32,996 nucleotides of DNA from Rhodoblastus sphagnicola (GCF_002937075.1 NZ_NHSJ01000078.1:1-32996), one strand, 5' to 3'; shown: positions 9,471 to 18,861, counted from the first letter of the stretch. Notes: generated from the letters alone by a model not told the origin. Numbers and translations are program-made.

Positions 9471-10378
9471 TGTTGCGAAGGGCCGCGCTGTTGCTCGCGC
9501 TTTTGGCCGCGCCCGGCGCCGCGCCGGCCCGGGCGGACGGCCCGGCGCCGGATCTGGCTTTCGGCGCCTACCAGCGCGGCTATTACCAGACCGCCTTCGC
9601 CGAGGCGATGAAGCGCCTCGACAAGGACAAGAGCGACGCCGCCGCCATGACGCTGGTCGCCGAATTGGAGGCGCAAGGCCTGGGCGTGAAGCAGAACATG
9701 CCGGAGGCGCTGCGCTGGTATCGGCTCGCGGCGGCGCAGGGCGACAAGAACGCGCAATTCGCCCTCGCGCTGGCCAAGCTCGCCGGCAAGGAAGGTCCCA
9801 AGGACGTCGCCGGCGCGCGCGATCTGCTGGAGAAGGCGGCGGCGCGCAACCATGCCGGCGCCTGGATGCAACTGGGCATATTGGCGCTGGAGGGCAATGG
9901 CGTCGCCTCGGATTTCGCCAAGGCGGCCGAAAACTTTCGGCGGGCGGCGGACCTCGCCGACCCCGAAGCCGCCTATTCGCTGGGCCTGCTCTACCGCGAG
10001 GGCCGGGGCGTGGAAAAAGACCCGCAACAGGCCGCCTATTGGCTGAAAAGGGCGGCCGAGGGCGGATTCCTGGCCGCGCAGGTCGAATATGGCATCCTGC
10101 TGTTCAACGGCGACGGCATCCCCGCCGACGAGTCCGGCGGCGCCAAATGGCTGGTGCGCGCGGCCAACCGCGACAACCCCGTGGCGCAGAACCGCCTGTC
10201 GCGGCTGCTGTTTTTCGGACGCGGCGTCAAACAGGACCGGGTCGAGGCCGCCAAATGGAACATTCTCGCCGCGAGCGCCGGCCTGCGCGATCCCCGGCTC
10301 GACGGCGAATCCAACAAGCTCACCCCGCAGGAGCGGGCCCGCGTGGAAAAGTCCCTGCGCGATTATCTCGGAAAATAA
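9470..10378 (+). CDS. Secreted Sel1-like repeat protein
   Basis: A 302-residue exported protein. The N-terminus is a clear signal peptide: MLRR, then a leucine/alanine-rich core, and a likely cut after ALA-type residues near position 22 (PARA-DG). The rest is about six Sel1-like repeats of 36 residues, each of the form xAQxxLGxLYxxGxGVxxDxxxAxxWxxxAAxxG; good examples are near residues 165-200 (YSLGLLYREGRGVEKDPQQA) and near residue 240. Such solenoids act as scaffolds, often in the periplasm. The specific partner is unknown. It is coupled to the preceding TenI-like gene through TGATG and followed three bases later by a methyltransferase gene. Confidence 0.85.
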   Translation: MLRRAALLLALLAAPGAAPARADGPAPDLAFGAYQRGYYQTAFAEAMKRLDKDKSDAAAMTLVAELEAQGLGVKQNMPEALRWYRLAAAQGDKNAQFALALAKLAGKEGPKDVAGARDLLEKAAARNHAGAWMQLGILALEGNGVASDFAKAAENFRRAADLADPEAAYSLGLLYREGRGVEKDPQQAAYWLKRAAEGGFLAAQVEYGILLFNGDGIPADESGGAKWLVRAANRDNPVAQNRLSRLLFFGRGVKQDRVEAAKWNILAASAGLRDPRLDGESNKLTPQERARVEKSLRDYLGK

Positions 10379-10381
10379 GTC

Positions 10382-10990
10382 ATGACCGGAGCCAATGAAG
10401 CGACCTTGCGCGCCTATGACGACCATGTGCGCGCCTATGTCGAGGGCACGGCGCATGAGGTCGGCGGCGCGCCGCGCGACTGGATCGATCGCGCGCTCGA
10501 CGGCTTGCCGGCGACGGCGCGAATTATCGAGATCGGCAGCGCCTTCGGCCGCGACGCCGCCTATGTCGCGTCAAAAAACTTCGCCGTCGAATGCACCGAC
10601 GCCGCGTCCGGCTTTGTCGCGGAATTGCGCGCGCGGGGGTTCGACGCCCGACAGTTCAACCTGCTCACCGACGATTTCGGCGCAACTTATGACCTGATCC
10701 TCGCCAATGCGGTGCTGCTGCATTTCAACCGCGAGGACCTGCCGCGCGTGCTGGCGAAAGCGCGGGCCGCGCTCAACCCCGGCGGGCGGCTGGCCTTCAG
10801 CCTCAAGGGCGGAGAGGGCGAGGGCTGGTCCAGCGCCAAGCTCGGGGCGCCCCGCTATTTCTGCTACTGGCGCGCCGAGCCGCTTGCGGCGCTGCTGGCG
10901 GGCGCCGGATTCGCGCGCTGGTCCATCGTGGAAGCGCAGACCAACCGCGCCCACGCCGACTGGATCTTCACCATCGCAACGGCGCCGTGA
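10382..10990 (+). CDS. Class I SAM-dependent methyltransferase
   Basis: A 202-residue soluble protein with the Rossmann-like methyltransferase fold. Motif I is IIEIGSAFGRDA (about residues 48-59), followed by an acidic strand end in VECTDAA, motif IV-like YDLILANAVLLHF, and LNPGGRLAFSLKGGEGEGW after the usual helix. The substrate cannot be read from the sequence. The helix-rich N-terminus and the FCYWRAEPLAALLAGAGF segment fit the small-molecule (type 11/25-like) subgroup. ATG 10382 is three bases after the previous stop, so it is probably in the same transcript. Confidence 0.82.
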   Translation: MTGANEATLRAYDDHVRAYVEGTAHEVGGAPRDWIDRALDGLPATARIIEIGSAFGRDAAYVASKNFAVECTDAASGFVAELRARGFDARQFNLLTDDFGATYDLILANAVLLHFNREDLPRVLAKARAALNPGGRLAFSLKGGEGEGWSSAKLGAPRYFCYWRAEPLAALLAGAGFARWSIVEAQTNRAHADWIFTIATAP

Positions 10991-11065
10991 GCCAATGTCC
11001 TTGACGCCGCCGCCCCCGCTTGGCACACAACCTCCAACTTTCGTTCAATCCCCCCGGACCTCCCC

Positions 11066-11857
11066 ATGATCAATTCCGCCCTGATGAATGTGATGACCGC
11101 CGCCGCGTTCAAGGCCGGGCGCGGGCTGAAACGCGATTTCGGCGAGGTCGAGAATTTGCAGGTCTCGGTCAAGGGCCCCGGCGATTTCGTCACCATCGCC
11201 GACAAGAAGTCGGAAAAGACCCTGTTCGACGAACTGTCCAAGGCGCGTCCGGGCTATGGCTTCATTCTTGAGGAAGGCGGCGTGGTCGAGGGCTCGGACA
11301 AGAGCCACGTCTGGCACATCGACCCGCTCGACGGCACCACCAACTTCCTGCACGGCCTGCCGATCTTCGCCATTTCCATCGGCCTGGAGCGCGACGGCCA
11401 GATCGTCGCCGGCCTGGTCTACAATCCCGCCACCGACGATATTTTCGTCGCGGAAAAGGGCCAGGGCGCCTATTACAACAACCGCCGCATCCGCGTCTCC
11501 GCGCGCCGCGACATGGCGGAGGGCCTGATCGCCACCGGCATTCCGCCGCTGGCCAACGCCAAGATCCACCCGACATTCAAGGCCGAACTGGCTTGCGTCA
11601 TGACCCGCGCCGGCGGCGTGCGGCGCCTCGGCGCGGCCGCGATCGATCTCGCCTTCGTCGCCGCCGGCCGTTTCGACGGCTACTGGGAGCGCGGCCTGAA
11701 AAGCTGGGACATGGCGGCGGGCCTGCTCTTGATCCGCGAGGCCGGCGGCTATGTGTCCGACGCCGATGGCGGACAGGCCATGCTGACGACCGGCGGCGTC
11801 TGCGCCGGCAACGAATTCATCCACCGGCAATTGCTGGATTTGCTCAAGAAGGCGTGA
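11066..11857 (+). CDS. Inositol monophosphatase family protein
   Basis: A 263-residue lithium-sensitive-type phosphatase that hydrolyses inositol phosphates or similar sugar or nucleotide phosphates with magnesium. Metal ligands are visible: Glu69/Glu70 in FILEEGG, Asp86 and Asp89 in HIDPLDGTTNFLHG, and Asp215 in KSWDMAAG. The family is often named SuhB in proteobacteria, but the true substrate is not determined by sequence, so I give no symbol. Start at ATG 11066, after a pyrimidine-rich 75-bp gap with no strong ribosome binding site. It is followed by the MotA/OmpA-like pair, a neighbourhood that looks conserved in style but is not functionally explained. Confidence 0.92.
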   Translation: MINSALMNVMTAAAFKAGRGLKRDFGEVENLQVSVKGPGDFVTIADKKSEKTLFDELSKARPGYGFILEEGGVVEGSDKSHVWHIDPLDGTTNFLHGLPIFAISIGLERDGQIVAGLVYNPATDDIFVAEKGQGAYYNNRRIRVSARRDMAEGLIATGIPPLANAKIHPTFKAELACVMTRAGGVRRLGAAAIDLAFVAAGRFDGYWERGLKSWDMAAGLLLIREAGGYVSDADGGQAMLTTGGVCAGNEFIHRQLLDLLKKA

Positions 11858-11923
11858 GGCCTCACTTGACCTTGTCGCCCGGCGTGTCCCTTGATAGACC
11901 GGCGAATGAATGGAGAGCCGACC

Positions 11924-12799
11924 ATGACGTCAAGCGACCCATACCGCCTGACACCGCCCACAATGTTCCTGGTGCGGATGGCGGTGTTCCTGACTCTTGT
12001 CGGCTTCGTCGGCTTTATCCTGAACAAGCAGATCAAGCTGGCCTTTTTCGCCAATCCCGGCCTCAACGGCCTGATCGTCGGCGTCGAACTGTTCGGGATC
12101 ATTCTGTCGATCATGCAGGTGACGCGGCTTTACCGTGAAATCGCCTGGGTCGGCGGCGAAGGCGCGCGCGATCCCATACTGCTCGCCCCGATGGCGCGCA
12201 TCCTGTCCTCGCGCGGCGACGCGCCGCTCACGCAAGCCTTGCTGCGACATGTGCTGGATTCGCTGGCCACGCGCCTCGACGAATCGCGCGAGACCTCGCG
12301 CTACCTCACGGGCCTGATGGTGTTCCTCGGCCTGCTCGGCACGTTCTGGGGCCTGCTGGAAACGGTGGGCTCGATCAGCGGCGTGATCAGCTCGCTTCAG
12401 GGCGGTTCGGAAATGGCGTCGCTGTTCAACGACCTCAAGAGCGGGCTGGCGCGCCCGCTGTCAGGCATGAGCCTCGCCTTCACCTCCTCGCTGTTCGGCC
12501 TCGCCGGTTCGCTGGTGCTCGGCTTCCTCGACCTTCAGGCGGGGCAGGCGCAGAACCGCTTCTTCATCGAGCTTGAGGACCGGCTGTCGGACGAGGTGGA
12601 CACCGAGGTCTACGCGCCGGTCGCGCCCGGCCACGATTCGATCCAGCATCTCGCCGCCGGCGTGCAATCGATGGTGCAGCACATGCGCCAGGAGCAGCAG
12701 TTGATTCGCGACTGGGTCGAGGCGCAGGCCGAGCGGCAGGAACTGCTCCAGTCCTCCCTCGACCAGTTGTTCGCCGCGCAGGACAGGGAGCCGCGCTGA
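11924..12799 (+). CDS. MotA/TolQ/ExbB-like proton channel protein
   Basis: A 291-residue inner-membrane protein. Four membrane segments are predicted (about residues 14-33, 47-67, 127-148 and 182-203). The last two flank a SGLARPLSGMSLAFTSSLFG segment typical of MotA/TolQ/ExbB channel proteins, and a short charged tail follows (to residue 291). Such proteins form a pentamer around a dimeric MotB/TolR-like partner and use ion flow to move it. The start ATG 11924 is favoured by GGAGAG six bases upstream. The TGA overlaps the ATG of the OmpA-like partner by one base (TGATG). The protein is distinct from flagellar MotA, and no flagellar genes are near. The driven process is unknown. Confidence 0.85.
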   Translation: MTSSDPYRLTPPTMFLVRMAVFLTLVGFVGFILNKQIKLAFFANPGLNGLIVGVELFGIILSIMQVTRLYREIAWVGGEGARDPILLAPMARILSSRGDAPLTQALLRHVLDSLATRLDESRETSRYLTGLMVFLGLLGTFWGLLETVGSISGVISSLQGGSEMASLFNDLKSGLARPLSGMSLAFTSSLFGLAGSLVLGFLDLQAGQAQNRFFIELEDRLSDEVDTEVYAPVAPGHDSIQHLAAGVQSMVQHMRQEQQLIRDWVEAQAERQELLQSSLDQLFAAQDREPR

Positions 12800-13794
12800 T
12801 GGCGCTGTCGCGCGCGCGTCGGCGCGAGCCAATGAATTACTGGCCGGGCTTCGTCGATGCGCTTTCGACCCTGCTGCTGGTGTTCACCTTCCTGCTGTCC
12901 GTGTTCGTGATGGCGCAATATTTCCTGTCGCGCGACGTCGGCGGCAAGGACAAGGCGCTCGCCAAGCTCAACCGCCAGCTCGAAGAGCTGACCGATCTGC
13001 TGACGCTGGAAAAGAGCAGCACGACGGAAGCGCACAAGAAGATCGCCACGCTGAACGCCACGCTGGAGGCGACCAGGCGCGACCGCGACGCGCTGATGGC
13101 CAGCGCCGCCGCCGGCGCCGGCAGCGCGGCGGAGGTGATCGACGCGCAAAAACAGCTTTCCGCCAAGGCGCAATCCACCGTCGATCTGCTCAACCAGCAG
13201 ATCGCCGCGCTGCGCAGCCAGTTGGCCGCAGTGCAGGAGGCGCTGTCGGCGCAGGAGGCCAAGGACAAGGACAGCCAGGCGCGCATCGCCGATCTGGGGT
13301 CGCGGCTCAATGTCGCGCTTGCGCAAAAGGTGCAGGAGCTGGCGCGCTACCGTTCAGATTTCTTCGGGCGCCTGCGCGAAGTCCTCGGCGACCGCCCCGA
13401 TGTCAAAGTGGTCGGCGACCGTTTCGTGCTGACCTCCGAAGTGCTGTTCGACCGGGCGCGGGCCACGCTGTCGCCGCAGGGCAAGGCCGAGATCGACAAG
13501 GTCGCCGCCGCCCTGGCCGATGTGGTGAAGGAAATTCCGCCGGAAATTCCCTGGGTGCTCAGGGTTGACGGCCACACCGACAAGACGCGGATCCGCTCGG
13601 CGCCGTTCAAGTCCAACTGGGAGCTGTCGGCGGCGCGCAGTCTGGCCGTGGTCGAGTATCTGGTCGACAAGGGGTTCGATCCCCACCACATTCTCGCCGG
13701 CGCTTTCGGCGACCAGCAGCCGATCGACGATGGCGACAGCGAGGAAGCCCTGCGCCGCAACCGCCGCATCGAACTGAAGATCACGGATCGGTGA
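12799..13794 (+). CDS. MotB-like/OmpA-domain peptidoglycan-binding protein
   Basis: A 331-residue partner of the preceding channel. One N-terminal membrane helix (about residues 18-42) carries the conserved proton-path aspartate, Asp20 in FVDALSTLLLVFTF, as in MotB. A long alanine/glutamine-rich coiled coil follows (about residues 50-185), then a C-terminal OmpA domain (about residues 205-330) with RVDGHTDKTRI, NWELSAARSLAVVEYL and the final EEALRRNRRIELKI, which bind peptidoglycan. The architecture implies torque or force transfer from the membrane to the cell wall. It is coupled at both ends: TGATG upstream, GTGA downstream. Confidence 0.87.
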   Translation: MALSRARRREPMNYWPGFVDALSTLLLVFTFLLSVFVMAQYFLSRDVGGKDKALAKLNRQLEELTDLLTLEKSSTTEAHKKIATLNATLEATRRDRDALMASAAAGAGSAAEVIDAQKQLSAKAQSTVDLLNQQIAALRSQLAAVQEALSAQEAKDKDSQARIADLGSRLNVALAQKVQELARYRSDFFGRLREVLGDRPDVKVVGDRFVLTSEVLFDRARATLSPQGKAEIDKVAAALADVVKEIPPEIPWVLRVDGHTDKTRIRSAPFKSNWELSAARSLAVVEYLVDKGFDPHHILAGAFGDQQPIDDGDSEEALRRNRRIELKITDR

Positions 13795-14270
13795 CGACAA
13801 GACTGCGGCGGTACGAGGACTCCGATTGGCCGGAGCTTCTGGCGCTGTGGATCGCGGCCTGGACGCAGGCGCGGTCCGACATCGATTTCACCGCGCGCGC
13901 AAACTGGCTGGCGGAGCTGTTCGCCAGATCGCGAGAACACGGCGCGGACATTATCGTCGCCGAGGACGAGGGCCTTGCGGGCTTCGTCCTGTTCGATCCC
14001 GCCCGGAAATGGCTGGAGCAGATTGCGGTCCACCCGCGCGCGCAGGGCGCGGGCGTGGCGCGCCTGCTGGTCGGCCATGTGAAAAAAGCCTGCCCCGAGG
14101 GGGTGGCGCTTTCGGTGAACACAGACAACGCGCGCGCCCTGGCCTTTTACCGCCGCGAAGGTTTTACGCTCGACGGCGAGGGGAGCAATCCGCTGTCAGG
14201 CTTGCCGACCCGCCGGCTGCGCTGGGCGCCCGACCTCACGCCAAGGCCAGCGCCTCCACCCCGGCGTTGA
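13791..14270 (+). CDS. GNAT family N-acetyltransferase
   Basis: A 159-residue acetyl-CoA-dependent acetyltransferase. The acetyl-CoA-binding motif A appears as LEQIAVHPRAQGAGVARLL (Q/RxxGxG/A form) and motif B as NTDNARALAFYRREGFTLDG. The acceptor is unknown. It begins with GTG 13791, overlapping the OmpA-like gene's stop by four bases (GTGA), so it is translated with that pair. The proline/arginine-rich C-terminal tail overlaps the 3' end of the convergent ABC exporter by 35 bp. Confidence 0.82.
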   Translation: MTTRLRRYEDSDWPELLALWIAAWTQARSDIDFTARANWLAELFARSREHGADIIVAEDEGLAGFVLFDPARKWLEQIAVHPRAQGAGVARLLVGHVKKACPEGVALSVNTDNARALAFYRREGFTLDGEGSNPLSGLPTRRLRWAPDLTPRPAPPPRR

Positions 14271-16029
14271 ACTGCAACCGCGCCAGTCGCGCGTAAAGCC
14301 CGTCGCGGGCGACGAGGTCCGCATGGCTTCCCTGTTCGACAATGCGCCCGCCCTGCATCACCAGAATGCGGTCGGCGGCCAGCACTGTGGCGAGGCGGTG
14401 GGCGATCACCAGCGTGGTGCGGCCCTGCATCACATGGTCGAGCGCTTCCTGCACCAGCATTTCGTTTTCAGCGTCGAGCGCGGAGGTGGCTTCGTCGAGC
14501 AGCAGGATCGGCGCGTCTTTCAAAATGGCGCGGGCGATGGCGAGGCGCTGGCGCTGGCCGCCCGACAGGGTGACGCCGCGCTCCCCCAGCCGGGTCTCCA
14601 GCCCCTCGGGCAAGGCGCGTAAAAAATCCAGCGCCACCGCCTGTTCGGCCGCCGCCTCGATCTGCTTCAAACTGGCGCCCGGCGCGCCATAGGCGATGTT
14701 CTCAGCCGCATTGGTGGCGAAGATCACCGGCTCCTGCGGCACCAGCGCGATGCGTCGGCGCCAGTCGCCGGGATCGGCGTCGCGGGCCTCGACCCCGTCG
14801 ATGCGGATGGTCCCGGACAGCGGATCGTAGAAACGCATCAACAGTTGGAACAGGGTCGATTTGCCGGCGCCGGAGGGACCGACGATGGCGACCTTCTCGC
14901 CCGGCGCGATTCTGAAACTGAGGTCGGTGAAGACCGCGCGATCTGGACGGCCGGGATAGGCGAAGCTCACGTTTTCGAACGCGATCTCGCCGCGCGGCGG
15001 CTGCGGCAGGGCGAGCGGGCGCGCCGGCGCCGTGATGAGCGGCTGGGTCGCCAGGATTTCGGCGAGGCGGCCGGCGGCGCCGGCGGCGGCGGAAATTTCG
15101 CTCCAGACTTCCGAAAGCTGGCCGAGCGACGACGCGCCGAGCACGGCGTAAAGCAGGAATTGCGACAATTCGCCGCCGGTCATGCGTCCCGACAGCACGT
15201 CATGGGCGCCGAGCCAGAGCACGCCGACCACGCTGGCGGTGGACAGGAACACGGCAAAGCCGGAGAGCACGGCGCGGGCGCGCAACGCGTCGCGCGCCGC
15301 CGCATAGGCGCCCTCGGCGGCGGCGGTGAACCGCGCCTGCGTCGCCGGTTCGGCGCCGAAGGCCTGCATGATGCGGATGGCGGACAGATTTTCGGTGGCG
15401 AAGGCGTTGGCTACGGCGAGCGTGTCCTGCGCGTCCCGCGAGCGGGCGCGCACGGCGCGACCCGAGGCGAACAGCGGCAGGATGATCACGGGAATGCCGA
15501 CCAGGACCAGAGCCGACAGTTTCGTGCTGGTGAAGATCATCAGGCCGATGGCGCCGATGAACATGAACAGGCTGCGCAGCGCGATGGAGGCGGTGGAGCC
15601 GAAGGCGGACTTGATCTGGGTGGTGTCGGCGGACAGCCGCGAGGCCAGTTCGCCGGTTTGCGCCGTATCGTAAAAGGCGGGGTCGAGCCTTGTGAGATGG
15701 GCGAACACATCGGCGCGCAGGTCGGCGACGATGCGCTCGCCAAGCGTCATCACCAGCAGATAGCGGCTCGCCGAGGACACAGCGAGCACGCCGACCACCG
15801 CGATCAAGGCGAGAAAGTAGAAATTGATGGTGTCGGCGTGATCGGCGGCAAAGCCGTTGTCGATCATGCCGCGCACCGCCAGCGGCATCACCAGCGTCGC
15901 GGCGGAGGCGACGGTCAGCGCCGCCAGCGCGGCGAGCGCCCAGCCGAGGCGCTTGCGGGCATAGGGCAGAATCGGGGCGAGGCTTCGGAGGGAATCGCGC
16001 GGCGAGCTTTTCGGCGGAACATCGGTCAT
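14236..16029 (-). CDS. ABC exporter, fused membrane and ATPase domains
   Basis: A 597-residue half-transporter that would dimerise. Six membrane helices fill about residues 25-320. The nucleotide-binding domain follows with Walker A GPSGAGKST (around residue 383), the Q-loop VPQEPVIF, signature LSGGQRQRLA (around 485), Walker B ILLLDEATSALD and switch His in VIAHRL. It resembles the MsbA/LapB-like lipid or multidrug exporter group; substrate unknown. I chose ATG 16029, which gives the normal N-terminus. The gene is convergent with the GNAT gene (35-bp overlap) and divergent from rpmE. Confidence 0.9.
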   Translation of the reverse strand: MTDVPPKSSPRDSLRSLAPILPYARKRLGWALAALAALTVASAATLVMPLAVRGMIDNGFAADHADTINFYFLALIAVVGVLAVSSASRYLLVMTLGERIVADLRADVFAHLTRLDPAFYDTAQTGELASRLSADTTQIKSAFGSTASIALRSLFMFIGAIGLMIFTSTKLSALVLVGIPVIILPLFASGRAVRARSRDAQDTLAVANAFATENLSAIRIMQAFGAEPATQARFTAAAEGAYAAARDALRARAVLSGFAVFLSTASVVGVLWLGAHDVLSGRMTGGELSQFLLYAVLGASSLGQLSEVWSEISAAAGAAGRLAEILATQPLITAPARPLALPQPPRGEIAFENVSFAYPGRPDRAVFTDLSFRIAPGEKVAIVGPSGAGKSTLFQLLMRFYDPLSGTIRIDGVEARDADPGDWRRRIALVPQEPVIFATNAAENIAYGAPGASLKQIEAAAEQAVALDFLRALPEGLETRLGERGVTLSGGQRQRLAIARAILKDAPILLLDEATSALDAENEMLVQEALDHVMQGRTTLVIAHRLATVLAADRILVMQGGRIVEQGSHADLVARDGLYARLARLQFNAGVEALALA

Positions 16030-16227
16030 GAGGCCTATATAGGCGACGCCCAACCAAAAGACAGTCCTACGTCCTGGCGGTGAAGGGCGCGGGCGATTCA
16101 GCGCTTTCCGCTTGCTCCGGCGGCCATTGTGGTATACGAGACGCCCTCTCAAATCTTGAGCGCGGAAACGCGCCGATCCGGTTCCAAGGCGGCGATCCGT
16201 CACGGGACGAAGCCGCAGGGTGCAACC

Positions 16228-16464
16228 ATGAAGTCCGACATCCATCCCGAATACCATGTGATCAAGGTCGTCATGACCAATGGGACCGAGTTCCTGACCC
16301 GTTCGACCTACGGCAAGGAAGGCGACACCCTGAACCTCGACATCGACCCGATCACGCATCCGGCCTGGACCGGCGGCTCGCAGCAGCTGCTCGACCGCGG
16401 CGGCCGTCTGTCGCGCTTCAACTCGCGCTTTGGCGGGCTGTCGTTCGGCAAGAAGCAAGCCTGA
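16228..16464 (+). CDS. rpmE: 50S ribosomal protein L31
   Basis: A 78-residue ribosomal protein at the central protuberance of the large subunit. It begins [19 protein letters not shown] and continues [13 protein letters not shown] and ITHPAWTGG, the usual alphaproteobacterial form. It has no cysteine, so it is the zinc-free (C-minus) type and cannot act as a zinc store. ATG 16228 gives the family N-terminus. A strong symmetrical terminator follows. A weak promoter-like pair (TTGCTC at 16112, TATACG at 16133) is upstream, with non-ideal 15-bp spacing. Confidence 0.95.
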   Translation: MKSDIHPEYHVIKVVMTNGTEFLTRSTYGKEGDTLNLDIDPITHPAWTGGSQQLLDRGGRLSRFNSRFGGLSFGKKQA

Positions 16465-16482
16465 TCCTTCTTCCGAAGATTC

Positions 16483-16508
16483 AAAGGCGGCCAATTGGCC
16501 GCCTTTTT
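16483..16508 (+). terminator. Bidirectional terminator between rpmE and the chemoreceptor gene
   Basis: A perfect stem AAAGGCGGCC / GGCCGCCTTT with an AATT loop, followed by T residues. Because of the A-rich left flank it can also serve the minus-strand chemoreceptor gene, whose stop is at 16508-16510. Confidence 0.85.
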
Positions 16509-18814
16509 CATGCCGCATATTTTTCTGTCGCCGCCGCGATCGGCGCCGTGAACCGCAGGCCGGCGAAACCGTCGCGCAGCCAGACGACCTGCGCGGGAAT
16601 CCGCGCCTTGTCCTCGAATTCCAGTTCGAGCCGCTCGCCATCGCACAGGTCCGGCGGCGCGACCACGCGCACGCCGGTGTCGGAAATATCGACCAGCCGC
16701 GTTTGCGCCGTGCGTCCCTGGGCGAAGATCAGCACGCCCTGGGTAGAGGCCTTGCGCACCATCACCCGGCGATCCCTGACGTCCTGCTCCATGGCGGAGA
16801 GAAAATCCTCCAACGCATCGCCAAGCTTGCGCGAGGACTTGATGATAAAGCCGGTGGCGGTGGTGACGCAATCGGCGTCGCGGCTGGTCTCGACCACGAT
16901 CTCGGTCATATGGGCGACTGAAGCGCTCGAACGCGTCGTGCTGTCGGCGGCGGCGGAAATGGCATGGGCGATTTCGCTGGTCGCCATGCTCTGCTGTTCC
17001 ACCGAATTGGAGACGGCGCTCGCGAGTTGATCGACCTCCTCGACCGAACGCGCGATCTTGCGGATATCATCCACGGTCGCCTGCGTGGCTTGCTGGATGC
17101 TCCCGATCTGCTCCGCGATCTCGTCCGTCGCGCGCGACGCCTGAGCAGCGAGCGTCTTGACCTCAGCGGCGACGACGGCGAAGCCCCGACCCGCTTCACC
17201 GGCGCGGGCGGACTCGATGGTGGCGTTGAGCGCGAGCAGATTGGTCTGCGCGCTGATGGACTTGATGGCGCCCACAATGGCGCCGATCTTCTCCGCCATC
17301 TCGGCCAAGCCGCTTACACGAGCGTCGGCGCCGCGCGCCGCTTCGGCCGCATGGCCGATCTGGGCGCTGGCGCCGCGAATTTGGCCGCTGACCTCAGCCA
17401 GCGAAGCGGACAGTTCCTCCGCCGCCGCCGAAACAGTCTGGACGTTCTGCGACGAGTCCGCCACTTGGCCAATCGCGACGGCGCCCGCCCGTTCCGCATT
17501 ATGCGCGGCCTCATTCAGTTGCACCGCCGAGAAGCTCATATCCGTCGTTTCGCGCGCCAGAGCGTCGACGACCTCGACGATGCGGGCCTGGAACTGCCCG
17601 ATGGATCGGCTCAGGGTTTCCTGCCGCTCCAGTTCCTTTTGCCGTTCGGATCGGGCCTGTGCTTCCAGGTTCCCGCGCATGCTCGTCTCCGCGCGGAACA
17701 CCACCATGGCGCGGGCCAGCACCCCAATCTCATCGCGCCGATTGGGGTCAACGCTGATTTCGCTCGCCTTGAGATCGCCGAGGGCGAGCGCCGACATGGC
17801 CTTGGTGATCTGGCCCAGAGGCAGGGAGAGCGACCGCGCGACGGCGCGGCTGAACAAGCCGACCGCCAGCGCAACGCCAAGGATCAGCAGCGTCGCCGCG
17901 AACAGGGCGGCGCGCGCGGCATTCGACTGCGCCGCCACATGGGTGGTCAGTTCTCCCGCGAGGGCGTCCTCAAGGCCTTTCATGGCGTCGATCCTTGCCG
18001 TGGCGGCGGCGAACCAGACGGCGTTGGTCACTCCCGTCTGACCGTGCAGCGCAGCGGCCTCGGCGCGCGCGCGCATCTCGGCGATGGCCGTGTTCGCCTG
18101 CGAGTCGAGAAAGCTCTTGATGCGCTGTTCGGCCCCCGCGCCGCCAAAACGCTGGGCCACGCGCAATTGCTGGTCCTGCATGGCCCCCAACGCCGCAAAG
18201 CGCGTGTAGACATCGGGATCGAACCCCTGCGCGGAGAAGGCGCGCGCGCCGTTGGCCCGCTCCTGTCCGGCATATTCCTTGGCGCGCAACAGGGCGCCAT
18301 AGGCGATGACGCCGCGCGTGGTGGCGTTCAGGGAGGCCTGTTGCGTCATGTCCTCGACCGGCGCGAGACCGGCGGCGATGACCTCGGTATAGGCGCGCAC
18401 GGCCTCGTCGGCCTTGATGCTGTCACGATCGACCTCCCCCCGCACTTGCGGCAAACGGTCGAGTTGCGCGGAGATCCCGGCGGTCTGCGTGTCGGACCGG
18501 TCGCTGAGCGCCGCGCGCAGGGCGCGAATGGCGGCGTCGGTGCGCGCCATCTGCGCCGACCGTTTCGGGGGAATCGCGGGGTCGTCGCGATTTTTCAGCA
18601 CGCTCGCGGTGAGGCCGCGCTCGATCTGCGTCTCATGCACGAAGGCGCCGAGCAGGGGCCCGACATCCACCGTCCGCGCGATCTGTCGCGCTTCGCCGAG
18701 GTCTTTTGCATCCTGAAAAATGATAAAGGCGCCAAAGGCGATCAAGGCGAGCAGCGGCGCCCCCGCGATCAGGGCGATGCGGCGAGGAATGGTCAAATGG
18801 TCGAAGCGAAACAT
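16508..18814 (-). CDS. Methyl-accepting chemotaxis protein with NIT-like sensor and C-terminal PilZ domain
   Basis: A 768-residue inner-membrane chemoreceptor. Membrane helix 1 is at about residues 12-34. The periplasmic part (about 40-295) is helical and contains [14 protein letters not shown] near residue 65, the mark of nitrate/nitrite-sensing (NIT) domains. Helix 2 is at about 300-325 and HAMP at about 326-380. The signalling coiled coil has its hairpin in the 510-560 region ([20 protein letters not shown]). The C-terminus (about 690-760) matches PilZ: a basic RDRRVMVRK stretch followed by [12 protein letters not shown], the [DN]xSxxG motif, indicating c-di-GMP binding. ATG 18814. Two GTTAAC sites lie about 50 bp upstream. 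The ligand is inferred from the domain family only. Confidence 0.9.
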   Translation of the reverse strand: MFRFDHLTIPRRIALIAGAPLLALIAFGAFIIFQDAKDLGEARQIARTVDVGPLLGAFVHETQIERGLTASVLKNRDDPAIPPKRSAQMARTDAAIRALRAALSDRSDTQTAGISAQLDRLPQVRGEVDRDSIKADEAVRAYTEVIAAGLAPVEDMTQQASLNATTRGVIAYGALLRAKEYAGQERANGARAFSAQGFDPDVYTRFAALGAMQDQQLRVAQRFGGAGAEQRIKSFLDSQANTAIAEMRARAEAAALHGQTGVTNAVWFAAATARIDAMKGLEDALAGELTTHVAAQSNAARAALFAATLLILGVALAVGLFSRAVARSLSLPLGQITKAMSALALGDLKASEISVDPNRRDEIGVLARAMVVFRAETSMRGNLEAQARSERQKELERQETLSRSIGQFQARIVEVVDALARETTDMSFSAVQLNEAAHNAERAGAVAIGQVADSSQNVQTVSAAAEELSASLAEVSGQIRGASAQIGHAAEAARGADARVSGLAEMAEKIGAIVGAIKSISAQTNLLALNATIESARAGEAGRGFAVVAAEVKTLAAQASRATDEIAEQIGSIQQATQATVDDIRKIARSVEEVDQLASAVSNSVEQQSMATSEIAHAISAAADSTTRSSASVAHMTEIVVETSRDADCVTTATGFIIKSSRKLGDALEDFLSAMEQDVRDRRVMVRKASTQGVLIFAQGRTAQTRLVDISDTGVRVVAPPDLCDGERLELEFEDKARIPAQVVWLRDGFAGLRFTAPIAAATEKYAA

Positions 18815-18861
18815 GGCCTGTCCTGACTGCGGAAACCCGCAACCAGAGAACAGGCCGACTG

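Noticed and set aside
11924-13794. ZorA/ZorB (Zorya anti-phage) look of the MotA/OmpA-like pair
   Set aside because: No ZorC, ZorD or ZorE gene follows, the channel protein lacks the long ZorA tail, and the neighbours are metabolic genes.
16964-18826. Long open frame antisense to the chemoreceptor (620 codons), and a similar one at 14845-16083
   Set aside because: Both mirror strongly supported genes and show arginine/glycine-rich, low-quality translations.
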